A program made the translations under genes and the position numbers. Source: Mycobacterium saskatchewanense (GTDB lineage: Bacteria; Actinomycetota; Actinomycetes; Mycobacteriales; Mycobacteriaceae). Taken from it: 64,000 nucleotides of DNA. The stretch lies in the NCBI RefSeq assembly GCF_010729105.1, contig NZ_AP022573.1, forward strand, positions 4,774,001 to 4,838,000. The letters run 5' to 3'. This document shows positions 8,924-17,349 of this stretch, piece after piece; the first letter of the stretch is position 1, and each line of letters starts with the position of its first letter. A model generated the notes under the pieces. That model ran no database searches, was not told the DNA's origin, and was given only the letters and a program-made list of their open reading frames with translations.

Positions 8924-8943
8924 AACTATATCCAGATACAGTT
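8924..8943. promoter_or_regulatory. Candidate TetR operator in divergent intergenic region
   Basis: AACTATAT-CCAG-ATACAGTT is a 20-bp near-perfect inverted repeat with one mismatched pair. It lies in the 112-bp A/T-richer gap between the hydrolase start (8891) and the TetR start (9004). This is the typical place and size for a TetR operator controlling both directions. Inference from symmetry and position only. Confidence 0.5.
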
Positions 8944-9003
8944 GTGTATGAGAATGCAATTCTGTCACGCTGGTTGTCAAGCGCACGAAGCAGGAGGCTG
9001 CCG

Positions 9004-9609
9004 ATGGCCCGCTTGACCCGCACCGAGCAACGGGAACAGACCCGCCAGCGCCTCATCGAAGCCGCGGGCAGGGTGTTCTGCCGCGTCGGCTTCGAGGCGG
9101 CACCGATCGACGTCATCGCCGAGGAGGCCGGATTCTCGCGTGGCGCGTTCTACTCGAACTTCGATTCGAAGGACGAGTTGTTCCTCGAGCTCATCCGCCG
9201 GCACCTCGACGCGGAGATCGAGACGCTCAGCCGTGCGCTCGACCGCATCAAGTCCGCCGCCGACCTCGCGCCGGCGATCGAGCGCCGCTATCGGGTGCTC
9301 GGCGAGGACAGCAGCTGGTGCCTGCTGACCACCGAGTTCCAGCTCTACACGATGCGCGGGGGCGCCAGGGCCGAGGAGTTCGGCGAGATCTACGAGTCGT
9401 ACCGATGCCGGCTCGGCAACCTCATCGCCACCCACTTCAAGCGCCTCGGCATCGAATCCACGCTCACCCCATACGAATTCGGGGTTGCCCAGATCGCGCT
9501 CTCGCACGGGCTGGCGCTGCAACGGGCGGCCAACGGTTCCCTGAAGGCGAACCTGCCGGCGCGCGCGCTGGCGACCTTCGTCCGCGGCGCCCTCGCCGGA
9601 GACCGTTAG
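9004..9609 (+). CDS. TetR/AcrR-family transcriptional regulator
   Basis: A 201-residue regulator. The N-terminal helix-turn-helix is clear: TRQRLIEAAGRVFCRVGFEA, IDVIAEEAGFSRGAFYSNFDSKDELFLELI (about residues 12-65). The C-terminal ligand domain is not recognised. The ATG at 9004 follows AGGAGG (8992-8997). The frame is open further upstream, but that part runs through the putative operator. It is divergent from the Asp-nucleophile hydrolase, its likely target. The stop overlaps the convergent mmsB stop by 3 nt. Confidence 0.88.
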   Translation: MARLTRTEQREQTRQRLIEAAGRVFCRVGFEAAPIDVIAEEAGFSRGAFYSNFDSKDELFLELIRRHLDAEIETLSRALDRIKSAADLAPAIERRYRVLGEDSSWCLLTTEFQLYTMRGGARAEEFGEIYESYRCRLGNLIATHFKRLGIESTLTPYEFGVAQIALSHGLALQRAANGSLKANLPARALATFVRGALAGDR

Positions 9610-10499
9610 CCGTTGCGGAGCGCCTCGATGACCGCGCTGAAGTCCAGGTCGGCGTGGGAGGCGTCGGACGCGACGAACTCGGCGTAGATTTCGGCGGCGT
9701 GCGTGCCCAGCGGCGCGGACGAACCCGTCGAGGCGACCGCGTCCATCGCCAGGCCGAGGTCCTTGTTCATCAACGCCGTCGCGAAGCCCGGCTTGAAGTC
9801 GTTGTTGGCCGGGGACGTCGGCACCGGGCCGGGCACCGGGCAGTTGGTGTGCACCGCCCAGCAATTGCCGGTGGCGCCGGTGATGACGTCGAAGAGCGAC
9901 TGGGCGGACAGCCCAAGCTTCTCGGCCAGTACGAACGCCTCTCCGATCGCGATCTGCTGCACCGCCAGCACCATGTTGTTGCAGACCTTGGCGGCCTGAC
10001 CCGCCCCGGCGGCGCCGCAGTGAATCACCCTGCCCGCCATGGGTTCCAGCACCGGGCGCGCCCGCTGAAGCGCGGGCTCGTCGCCGCCGACCATGAACGC
10101 CAGCGTGCCGGCCGCGGCACCCTTGACGCCGCCGGAGACGGGCGCGTCCAGCTGTGCGACGCCGCGGGATCCGGCCAGCTCGTGCACCTCGCGCGCGTCG
10201 TTGACCGAGATGGTCGAGCTGTCGATGAACAGCGCCCCGGGTTGGGCCGCCGGCAGGATCTCGGCGTAGCAGCGTTTGACCACGTCCCCGTTGGGCAGCA
10301 TGGTGATGACCACGTCGGCGTCCTCGACGGCGTCGACGGCGCTGTCGAACACCGCGACGCCGTGGCCGGTCGCGGCCGCACCCGCCGCGGACACCGGGTC
10401 GAATCCGCGGACCATGTAGCCGGCTCGCACCAGATTGGCCGACATGGGCGCGCCCATGTTGCCCAGTCCGAGGAAAGCAACGCTCGCAAGCTCAGCCAT
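9606..10499 (-). CDS. mmsB: 3-hydroxyisobutyrate dehydrogenase
   Basis: A 297-residue NAD-dependent dehydrogenase oxidising 3-hydroxyisobutyrate to methylmalonate semialdehyde in valine degradation. Family motifs are in order: nucleotide-binding FLGLGNMGAPMSANL (residues 9-23), substrate-binding DAPVSGGVKGA, and GAGQAAKVCNN with the catalytic lysine. The ATG at 10499 gives exactly the family N-terminus; upstream extension of the frame overlaps fadE9. It is the last gene of mmsA-fadE9-mmsB, 10 bp after fadE9, as in Rv0753c-Rv0752c-Rv0751c. Confidence 0.95.
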   Translation of the reverse strand: MAELASVAFLGLGNMGAPMSANLVRAGYMVRGFDPVSAAGAAATGHGVAVFDSAVDAVEDADVVITMLPNGDVVKRCYAEILPAAQPGALFIDSSTISVNDAREVHELAGSRGVAQLDAPVSGGVKGAAAGTLAFMVGGDEPALQRARPVLEPMAGRVIHCGAAGAGQAAKVCNNMVLAVQQIAIGEAFVLAEKLGLSAQSLFDVITGATGNCWAVHTNCPVPGPVPTSPANNDFKPGFATALMNKDLGLAMDAVASTGSSAPLGTHAAEIYAEFVASDASHADLDFSAVIEALRNG

Positions 10500-10509
10500 G
10501 GTCGCCTTT

Positions 10510-11679
10510 CTAAGCGGTCCTGCGGAACCGCGAGGCCTCGGCACGCCCGATGACCACCCGCATGATTTCGTTGGTGCCTTCCAGGATCCGATGCACGCGC
10601 AGATCGCGAACGATCTTCTCCAGGCCGTACTCCCGCAGGTAACCGTAGCCGCCGTGCAGCTGCAGGGCCTTGTCGGCGACCTCGAAGCAGGTGTCGGTGA
10701 CGTAGCGTTTGGCCATCGCGCACAGCTCGACCTTGTCGGGATCGTCGGCGTCGAGCGCACTTGCGGCCCGCCACAGCATCAGCCGTGACGTCTCGAGGCC
10801 GGTGGCCATGTCGGCCAGGGTGAACCGCACGGTCGGCTCGTCGAGCAGGGCCTTGCCGAACGCCTGCCGTTCCCGCACGTAGGCGCCCGCCTTGTCGAAG
10901 GCGGCCTGCGCGCCGCCCAGCGAGCACGCCGCGATGTTGAGCCGGCCGCCGTTGAGGCCGTTCATTGCGATGCCGAACCCGGCGCCCTCGCCGTCGGCGC
11001 CGCCCAGCATCGCGTCGGCCGGCACCCGCACGCCCTCCAGGATCACCTGCGCGGTGGGTTGCGCGTGCCAACCCATCTTCTCCTCGGGCGCACCGAAACT
11101 CACTCCGGGCGTGCCCTTTTCGACGATGAACGTCGAGATGCCACGTGGCCCCGGCTGCTCTGCGCCGCCCGTTCGTGCCATCACGACGTAGACGTCCGAG
11201 GCACCCGCGCCCGAGATGAACTGCTTGACGCCGTCGAGCACGTAGTCACCGCCGTGCTTCACCGCACGTGTGCTGAGCGCGCTGGCGTCCGATCCGGCGC
11301 CCGGCTCGGTGAGGCAGTAGCTGGCGATGACGTCCATAGCGGCCAGCCGCGGGATCCAGGCCTTGCGCTGTTCGGGGGTGCCGAACGTGTCGATCATCCA
11401 CGCGCACATGTTGTGGATCGACAGGAAGGCCGCGGTCGTGGGGTCGGCGATTGCGAGCTGCTCGAAAATGCGGACCCCGTCGAGCCGGCGCAGCCCGCTG
11501 CCGCCGACGTCGTCGCGGCAGTAGATCGCCGCCATGCCGAGCTCGGCGGCCTCACGCAACACGTCGGTCGGGAAATGCTTGTCGGCGTCCCAGTCCAGGG
11601 CGTGGGGGGCGAGCCGCTTGGCAGCGAACGCGGTGGCCGTCTCGGTGATGACGCGCTCGTCGTCGTTGAGGGTGAACAT
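10510..11679 (-). CDS. fadE9: Acyl-CoA dehydrogenase FadE9 (isobutyryl-CoA dehydrogenase type)
   Basis: A 389-residue FAD-dependent acyl-CoA dehydrogenase. Visible motifs: YCLTEPGAGSDASAL (FAD/substrate loop, about residue 120), FISGAGASDVYVVMA, LQLHGGYGYLREYG and the C-terminal ILEGTNEIMRVVIGR containing the family's catalytic-base region. It is flanked by mmsA and mmsB in one operon, as in M. tuberculosis Rv0752c, so isobutyryl-CoA from valine is the inferred substrate. Other short branched acyl-CoAs are possible. Confidence 0.93.
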   Translation of the reverse strand: MFTLNDDERVITETATAFAAKRLAPHALDWDADKHFPTDVLREAAELGMAAIYCRDDVGGSGLRRLDGVRIFEQLAIADPTTAAFLSIHNMCAWMIDTFGTPEQRKAWIPRLAAMDVIASYCLTEPGAGSDASALSTRAVKHGGDYVLDGVKQFISGAGASDVYVVMARTGGAEQPGPRGISTFIVEKGTPGVSFGAPEEKMGWHAQPTAQVILEGVRVPADAMLGGADGEGAGFGIAMNGLNGGRLNIAACSLGGAQAAFDKAGAYVRERQAFGKALLDEPTVRFTLADMATGLETSRLMLWRAASALDADDPDKVELCAMAKRYVTDTCFEVADKALQLHGGYGYLREYGLEKIVRDLRVHRILEGTNEIMRVVIGRAEASRFRRTA

Positions 11680-11694
11680 GGTGGCCTGGCACCC

Positions 11695-13215
11695 CTAATT
11701 CATTGTGGGAATGACGAATTCGGCGCCGTCCTTGATGCCCGACGGCCACCGCGACGTGACGGTCTTGACCTTGGTGTAGAACTGGATCGACGCCGGGCCG
11801 TGCTGGTTGAGGTCGCCGAAGCCGGACCGCTTCCAGCCGCCGAAGGTGTGGTAAGCCACGGGAACGGGGATCGGTACGTTGACGCCGACCATGCCGACCT
11901 GCACCCGGGAGACGAAGTCGCGGGCGGTGTCGCCGTCGCGGGTGAATACCGCGACCCCGTTGCCGTATTCGTGCTTGGAGGGCAGGGCCAGCGCCTCTTC
12001 GTAATCGTGCGCGCGCACGATGCACAGCACCGGGCCGAAGATCTCGTCGGTGTAGATCGACATGTCGGGGGTGACGTGGTCGAACAACGTCGGGCCGATG
12101 AAGAATCCGCCCTCGAGGTTGGCGTCACCGAAGGTCAGGTCGTCGCTGGCGCGTTCGCGACCGTCGATCACCAATTCGGCGCCCGCCTCGACGCCCTGGC
12201 CGATGTAGTTGCGCACCCGCGCCAGGGCGGCCTCGGTGACCAGCGGGCCGTAGTCGGCCTTTGGGTCGAGGCTGTGGCCCACGCGCAGGTTGTTGATCCG
12301 GTCAATGAGTCTGGCGCGCAGCCGGTTTGCGGTCTGCTCACCGACCGGCACCGCGACGCTGATCGCCATGCAGCGCTCGCCTGCGCTGCCGTAACCGGCG
12401 CCGATCAGCGCGTCGACGGCCTGGTCGAGGTCCGCGTCGGGCATCACGATCATGTGGTTCTTGGCGCCGCCGAAGCACTGGGACCGCTTGCCGGTGGCCG
12501 CAGCCGTCGAGTAGATGTACTGCGCGATGTCGGAGCTGCCGACGAAGCCCACGGCCTGGATGTTCCGATGGTGCAGGATGGCGTCGACGGCCTCCTTGTC
12601 GCCGTGCACGACCTGGAAGACGCCGGGGGGCAGACCGGCTTCCAAGAACAGCTCGGCCAACCGCACCGGGACCGAGGGGTCACGCTCACTGGGCTTGAGC
12701 ACGAAGGCGTTCCCGCACGCCAGCGCCGGCCCGGCCTTCCATAGCGGGATCATCGCCGGGAAGTTGAACGGGGTGATGCCGGCGACCACGCCCAGCGGCT
12801 GGCGCAGCGAATAGACGTCGATGCCCGGGCCCGCCCCCTCGCTGTATTCGCCCTTGAGCAGGTGGGGAATGCCGATGGCGAACTCGATGACCTCGATGCC
12901 GCGCTGGATGTCGCCGCGCGCGTCGGCCACGGTCTTGCCGTGCTCGAGGGACAGCAGCTCGGCCAGCTCATCGGTGTTCTTGTTGACCAGGTCGACGAAG
13001 CGCATCATCACCCGCGCGCGGCGCTGCGGATTCCACGCCGCCCAATCTTTTTGGGCCTCAACGGCCGAGGCCACCGCCGCGTCGACGTCGGCCTTGCCGG
13101 CCATCGGCACTTTCGCCTGCACCTCGCCGGTGCTGGGGTTGAAGACGTCGGCGGTGCGAGCGGACCGGCCGGCGGTGCGCCTGCCGTCGATGAAGTGCGG
13201 GATCAGTGTGGTCAT
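11695..13215 (-). CDS. mmsA: Methylmalonate-semialdehyde dehydrogenase (CoA-acylating)
   Basis: A 506-residue aldehyde dehydrogenase converting methylmalonate semialdehyde to propionyl-CoA, the last step of valine catabolism. It has ITPFNFPAMIPLWK with catalytic-centre Asn151, a VGSSDIAQYIY NAD-binding stretch, and the nucleophile Cys282 in YGSAGERCMAIS. The usual glutamate base of hydrolytic ALDHs is not needed in this subfamily. It is the first gene of the mmsA-fadE9-mmsB operon, 15 bp before fadE9. A perfect 12-bp palindrome lies 18 bp upstream of its ATG. Confidence 0.96.
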   Translation of the reverse strand: MTTLIPHFIDGRRTAGRSARTADVFNPSTGEVQAKVPMAGKADVDAAVASAVEAQKDWAAWNPQRRARVMMRFVDLVNKNTDELAELLSLEHGKTVADARGDIQRGIEVIEFAIGIPHLLKGEYSEGAGPGIDVYSLRQPLGVVAGITPFNFPAMIPLWKAGPALACGNAFVLKPSERDPSVPVRLAELFLEAGLPPGVFQVVHGDKEAVDAILHHRNIQAVGFVGSSDIAQYIYSTAAATGKRSQCFGGAKNHMIVMPDADLDQAVDALIGAGYGSAGERCMAISVAVPVGEQTANRLRARLIDRINNLRVGHSLDPKADYGPLVTEAALARVRNYIGQGVEAGAELVIDGRERASDDLTFGDANLEGGFFIGPTLFDHVTPDMSIYTDEIFGPVLCIVRAHDYEEALALPSKHEYGNGVAVFTRDGDTARDFVSRVQVGMVGVNVPIPVPVAYHTFGGWKRSGFGDLNQHGPASIQFYTKVKTVTSRWPSGIKDGAEFVIPTMN

Positions 13216-13233
13216 CGGTGTCCTCGAATGTCT

Positions 13234-13245
13234 CTACGCGCGTAG
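13234..13245. promoter_or_regulatory. 12-bp palindrome upstream of mmsA
   Basis: CTACGCGCGTAG is a perfect palindrome 18 bp before the mmsA ATG, in the only intergenic space ahead of the valine operon. It could be an operator overlapping the promoter or leader. No regulator gene is adjacent. Inference from symmetry and position. Confidence 0.35.
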
Positions 13246-13376
13246 GAGGGGGATAGTTGCATATCCTAGTAACCGAGCGGGGTCGTGGCAAGAAAGGTGA
13301 CTTGTCGCTACCACGGAGGGCTTTCCCCCCCGTGCATACCGGGCCTATCGGACCGGAAGGAATAGCCTTCGGGCCT

Positions 13377-13460
13377 ATGCGCACTATCGGGGCCGACTAC
13401 CTGGTCGTCGGCGCGGGCGCCATGGGCGTGGCGTTCATCGACACGCTCGTGTCCGAAACC
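13377..13460 (+). pseudogene. 5' stump of a flavoprotein oxidoreductase gene
   Basis: From the ATG at 13377 the frame encodes 28 residues, MRTIGADYLVVGAGAMGVAF then IDTLVSET. This nearly duplicates the start of the intact flavoprotein at 15915-17333 (MHTIETDYLVVGAGAMGMAF, IDTLVTET). Similarity ends abruptly at about 13460, after which the frame runs into unrelated sequence preceding the 13E12-type gene. It is best read as the truncated N-terminal FAD-binding strand of a paralogous gene, cut by the insertion or by a recombination event. No matching 3' portion was found beyond the HNH gene. Confidence 0.75.
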
Positions 13461-13561
13461 TGTCTTGGTTCGCGAATCGGGTTTCGCGGCGTTGTAGCGG
13501 GTTGTGCTGTTGCTGTCCGGCGTGGGCGGTTTTTGTCGGTGGCGGTTGCGATGATGGCGTC

Positions 13562-14983
13562 ATGTCTTCGACCGGATCTACTGACGCCGTGGGGGTGAGT
13601 CCTGGCGAGCGTCTTGAGGTGTTGTTCGAGGAGTTGGCGGAGTTGACCGGTCAGCGCAACGCGATTGATGGGCGCCTGGTGGAGATCGTCGCCGAGATCG
13701 ATCGCGACCAATTGGGTGGGATCACCGGGGCGCGGTCGGTGCCGGCGTTGGTGGCCTGGAAGACCGGTTGCTCGCCGGCCACCGCCCACACCATCACCGC
13801 CGTTGCGCGCCGGCTTGCGGAGTTCCCGCGCTGCGCCCAGGGCCTGCGGGAGGGCCGGTTGTCGCTGGATCAGGTCGGGGTCATCGCAGCCCGGGCCGGC
13901 GAGGGCTCCGATGAGCACTACGCGCAGCTGGCCGGGGTCGCCACGGTCACCCAGCTGCGCACCGCGATCAAGCTCGAACCCCGCCCCGAACCCCAACCTC
14001 GACCTGAACCCGAACGCTCGATCATCAAAACCTCCAGCGAGGAGTCCACCTGCTGGCGGATCACCCTTCCGCACCCCGACGCGGCGAAGTTCGACGCCGC
14101 GCTGGCGTCGCATCGGGAGGCGCTGATCGCCGAATGGAAGCATGATCGCGGGACTGGCGACCCTTCCGATATCGCGCCGCCGTTGCCGGGCACCCTCGAG
14201 GCGTTTCTGCGCCTGGTCGAGGCCGGTTGGGACGCCGAGGCGGCCCGCCGCCCCCACGGGCAGCACACCACCGTGGTGGTCCACCTCGACGTCGAGCGGC
14301 GCGCCGCGGCACTGCATCTGGGTCCGCTGCTGTCCGACGCCGACCGCCGCTACCTGGCCTGTGATGCCACGTGTGAAGTGTGGTTGAAACGCCACGGCGA
14401 GCCCATCGGTGCCGGCCGGGCGAGCCGGCTGATCAACCGGCGGCTTCGCCGCGCCCTGGAGTACCGCGACCGGTGCTGCGCGGTTCCCGGCTGTGGCGCC
14501 ACCCGCGGTCTGCACGCCCACCACCTGCGCCACTGGGAAGACGGCGGCCCCACCGAATTGGCCAACCTGGTGCTGCTCTGCCCCCATCACCACCGGCTGC
14601 ACCACCGCGGCGTAATCACCATCACCGGACCCGCAGACGCTCTGCGCGTCACTGACAACGCCGGCCAGGTACTAAGCCCAGGATCGCTGGCGCGCCCACC
14701 CACTGGGCCCGCGCCCGCCGTCCCACCGTCCCACCGTGCCCCGGGCCCACCGGCGAGCGCGCCCAATGGTGGTGGTACGACCCCTACCAACCCCCGCCGC
14801 CGACCACCAACTAGGTCGGCAACCCGGGGCCGGTCAGTAGCGAAGCTAAACACGTTGAGGCTTAATAGGCTTCGTTCGCACTGCCCGGGTGCCTACCACG
14901 TCGTGGACATCGCGACCCGCGACCCAACACCTCCCCAACACCCGCAGCGACAGTGCGCACCAATTCGAGCCATTAGTCACTGA
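13562..14983 (+). CDS. 13E12-family (DUF222) HNH endonuclease-like protein, C-terminus frameshifted
   Basis: A protein of the mycobacterial 13E12 repeat family. The DUF222 region spans about residues 10-290, followed by an intact HNH domain: [20 protein letters not shown], then [15 protein letters not shown] (two Cys pairs, HH and terminal H). After the HNH the frame runs on about 120 residues in low-complexity sequence to 14983. The family's usual ending, [17 protein letters not shown] and a stop at 14814-14816, is present in a different frame. An 8-bp duplication at 14721-14736 accounts exactly for the shift. The ATG at 13562 is preferred. Members are often associated with REP13E12 elements. 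The nuclease core could still be functional. Confidence 0.85.
   Translation: MSSTGSTDAVGVSPGERLEVLFEELAELTGQRNAIDGRLVEIVAEIDRDQLGGITGARSVPALVAWKTGCSPATAHTITAVARRLAEFPRCAQGLREGRLSLDQVGVIAARAGEGSDEHYAQLAGVATVTQLRTAIKLEPRPEPQPRPEPERSIIKTSSEESTCWRITLPHPDAAKFDAALASHREALIAEWKHDRGTGDPSDIAPPLPGTLEAFLRLVEAGWDAEAARRPHGQHTTVVVHLDVERRAAALHLGPLLSDADRRYLACDATCEVWLKRHGEPIGAGRASRLINRRLRRALEYRDRCCAVPGCGATRGLHAHHLRHWEDGGPTELANLVLLCPHHHRLHHRGVITITGPADALRVTDNAGQVLSPGSLARPPTGPAPAVPPSHRAPGPPASAPNGGGTTPTNPRRRPPTRSATRGRSVAKLNTLRLNRLRSHCPGAYHVVDIATRDPTPPQHPQRQCAPIRAISH
14721..14736. repeat. 8-bp tandem duplication (TCCCACCG x2) causing a frameshift
   Basis: TCCCACCG occurs twice in succession inside the HNH gene. 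Removing one copy brings the downstream codons back into the frame that ends with the 13E12 family's [15 protein letters not shown] terminus. Slipped-strand duplication in a C-rich tract is the simplest explanation; a sequencing or assembly error is the alternative. Confidence 0.8.
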
Positions 14984-15322
14984 TCGAGCTCATGCCGCAA
15001 GGCATTGGGGTCGACCTGAGCAAGCTTGCCGACGTCGCACTTGATATCGGCCGTTCGGTGGGGTGCTCGGCGTACGAGAACGACTTCACGCTGCCCGGAG
15101 TGCCTGAAAGCTGGCGCGAGCAACCCATGGGGTGGTCCGTGGAGGGCGCACCTCCATGTTTGCCAGGGCTCTCGATGCCGAAGCCCCGACGGTTCGAACG
15201 ATGAGCTATTAAGTGAGCTATAAGCTGGCTACCCAAGCCGTCACGCCGGGGTAGTTCGCGGCCTTGAGGTTTACGCCGCGCCCATCGGTGGGCCGTGATC
15301 CGACCGATGTCTCGTCCGTACG
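14984..15322. other. Non-coding or degenerate stretch after the 13E12-type gene
   Basis: No recognised gene. A 70-codon frame from ATG 14992 to 15204 on the top strand exists ([17 protein letters not shown]...), but its codon third positions are clearly less G/C-biased than the neighbours and it matches no family I know. It could be a remnant of the sequence disrupted by the element. The stretch ends at the start of a TetR gene. Together with 14817-14983 it is about 500 bp of probably non-functional DNA. Confidence 0.4.
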
Positions 15323-15904
15323 ATGACACCCATGCCCCGTTGGGAACCCGATGCGCGCATCCGGCTGGTGGCCTCCGCGCTGCACCTGTTTTCCGAGCAG
15401 GGCTACGACCGCACCACCGTCGCGGAGATCGCCGAGCGCGCCGGCCTGACCAAGAGCACCTTCTTCCGGTACTTCCCCGACAAGCGGGAGGTGTTGGCGG
15501 CCGGGCAGGAAACGCTGTCGCGGCTCCTGGTCGAGGGCATCGCCGCGGCGCCCCCCGACGCCACCCCGCTGGCGGCGGTGGCCGATGGGCTGGAGCGCGC
15601 GGCCGGTGAGATGACGCCGTTGAATCGCGCACTCGCGCCCCGGCTCAAAGCCGTCATCGCCACCAGCACCGAACTGCAGGAACGCGATGCGCTCAAGCAG
15701 GTTGGGCTGGCCGCCGCCATGGCGGAGGCGTTGCGGGCGCGCGGTGTGCCGGAACGGGCGGCGGCCCTCGCGGCCGAACTCGGGGTGCTCGCCTTCAAGG
15801 AGGCGTTCGCCGAATGGATTGCGGCGGACAACGGCCGAGCCCTGGGCGAACTGGCCCGCGCAGCTCTGGACGACCTGCGCACCGCCGCCACCGAAATCGG
15901 TTGA
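15323..15904 (+). CDS. TetR-family transcriptional regulator
   Basis: A 193-residue regulator with a standard TetR N-terminal domain: ARIRLVASALHLFSEQGYDR, TVAEIAERAGLTKSTFFRYFPDKREVL (about residues 11-60). The Ala-rich C-terminal half is not recognised. Two ATGs (15323, 15332) are possible; neither has a strong ribosome-binding site, and a nearly leaderless transcript is conceivable. The flavoprotein gene starts 10 bp after its stop on the same strand, so it probably controls its own operon. Confidence 0.88.
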   Translation: MTPMPRWEPDARIRLVASALHLFSEQGYDRTTVAEIAERAGLTKSTFFRYFPDKREVLAAGQETLSRLLVEGIAAAPPDATPLAAVADGLERAAGEMTPLNRALAPRLKAVIATSTELQERDALKQVGLAAAMAEALRARGVPERAAALAAELGVLAFKEAFAEWIAADNGRALGELARAALDDLRTAATEIG

Positions 15905-15914
15905 GGGCCAGACG

Positions 15915-17333
15915 GTGCACACCATCGAGACCGACTACCTGGTGGTGGGCGCGGGCGCCATGGGGATGGCCTTCATCGACACGTTGGTCACCGAAACTCA
16001 AGCGCGCGTGGTGCTGGTGGACCGCAACCACCAACCCGGCGGGCACTGGACCATGGCCTACCCGTTCGTGCGGTTGCATCAGCCGTCGGCGTTCTACGGC
16101 GTCAACTCCCGGGAGCTGGGCAGCGGCGCCATCGACCAAGTGGGTTGGAACAAGGGGCTTTTCGAGCTGGCGACGGCCGGCGAGGTGTGCGCGTACTACG
16201 ACCATGTGATGCGTCAGCAGCTGCTGCCGACCGGGCGGGTGACCTACTTCCCGATGAGCGAGTACCGCGGGGAGGGTCGCTTCACCACGCTGGCCGGTGT
16301 CGCCCACACCGTGAACGTGACCCGCCGCGTCGTCGACGCCACCTACATGCGGGTCACCGTGCCCGCGATGCGCCCGCCGCCCTACTCGGTGGCCCCGGGC
16401 ACCGAGTGCGTCCCGCCCAACGAGCTGCCCAAGTCTCGCGCGCATGACCGCTACGTCATCGTCGGGGCCGGCAAGACCGGCATCGACACCTGTCTGTGGC
16501 TGCTGGGGCAGGGAATCGCGCCCGATCGGCTGACCTGGATCGTGCCGCGCGATGCGTGGCTGCTGGACCGCGCGACGATCCAGCCCGGCCCGTTGTTTGC
16601 CGAGGAGATCAAGGCCAACTTCACCGCGCAGCTGGAGGCCATCAGGGATGCGGTGTCGATCGAGGACTTGTTTTCGCGGCTCGAGGAGGGCGGGGTGCTG
16701 CTGCGCGTCGATCGCGCCATCCGGCCCACCATGTACCGCTGCGCAACGGTCACGCGCGCCGAGCTCGAACAGCTGAGGCGCATCAGCGGCATCGTGCGAT
16801 TGGGTCGCCTGCGGCGCATCGATCGCGACAAACTGGTGCTCGACGACGGCGAGGTGTCGGCCGACGGGTCGGCGCTGTATGTCGATTGCACCGCTGACGG
16901 AGCCGAGAAGGTGCCGGCGACAGCTGTTTTCGACGACGGCCGGATCACGCTGCAAAGCGTGCGGGGGTGCCAGCAGGTGTTCAGCGCCGCGCTGATCGCC
17001 CACGTCGAAGCCAACTATCCCGACGACACCGCGCGGAACCTGATCTGCGAGCCGGTGGAGCACCCGGACGCCGACCTCGACTGGGTGCGCAACACGCTGT
17101 CCGACTACCGCAACCAGTTGCGCTGGTTCGACGACCCGGAGCTGACGGCGTGGCTGTCCGGTGTGCGGCTGGATCTGTTCGGACAGCTGGTCGGCCATCG
17201 GCTGGCACCGGCATCAGCCAAGCCCCGGGTGCGCGAACGGTTGCTGAGCATGACCAAGACGGCGCTTTCGGTCACCGCGGAGAAACTCGAGAGCCTGCTG
17301 GCCGACGGGGCGTGTAACCCGAGCCGATATTGA
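15915..17333 (+). CDS. NAD(P)/FAD-dependent oxidoreductase
   Basis: A 472-residue flavoprotein. The N-terminal FAD-binding Rossmann motif is DYLVVGAGAMGMAFIDTLV (residues 7-25), followed by an E/D-type strand end VVLVDRNHQPGGHW. A second dinucleotide motif, YVIVGAGKTGIDTCLWLL, at about 178-195 suggests NAD(P)H binding. The layout resembles flavin-containing monooxygenase-like proteins common in mycobacteria. No substrate can be assigned. The GTG at 15915 matches the start of the truncated paralog at 13377. It lies 10 bp after TetR and 16 bp before the sigma gene, so all may be co-transcribed. Confidence 0.85.
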   Translation: MHTIETDYLVVGAGAMGMAFIDTLVTETQARVVLVDRNHQPGGHWTMAYPFVRLHQPSAFYGVNSRELGSGAIDQVGWNKGLFELATAGEVCAYYDHVMRQQLLPTGRVTYFPMSEYRGEGRFTTLAGVAHTVNVTRRVVDATYMRVTVPAMRPPPYSVAPGTECVPPNELPKSRAHDRYVIVGAGKTGIDTCLWLLGQGIAPDRLTWIVPRDAWLLDRATIQPGPLFAEEIKANFTAQLEAIRDAVSIEDLFSRLEEGGVLLRVDRAIRPTMYRCATVTRAELEQLRRISGIVRLGRLRRIDRDKLVLDDGEVSADGSALYVDCTADGAEKVPATAVFDDGRITLQSVRGCQQVFSAALIAHVEANYPDDTARNLICEPVEHPDADLDWVRNTLSDYRNQLRWFDDPELTAWLSGVRLDLFGQLVGHRLAPASAKPRVRERLLSMTKTALSVTAEKLESLLADGACNPSRY

Positions 17334-17349
17334 TCGGTGAAGGAGGCAC

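Noticed and set aside
11059..12744. 561-codon open frame antisense to mmsA and fadE9
   Set aside because: It spans two certain genes, and its translation is low-complexity Arg/Val/Asp; typical third-position artefact.
14992..15204. 70-codon frame after the HNH gene
   Set aside because: Weak codon bias, no ribosome-binding site and no family match; described as part of a degenerate stretch, not called as a gene.
15795..17198. 467-codon open frame antisense to the flavoprotein gene
   Set aside because: The flavoprotein has clear Rossmann motifs in the right frame; the antisense product matches no family pattern.
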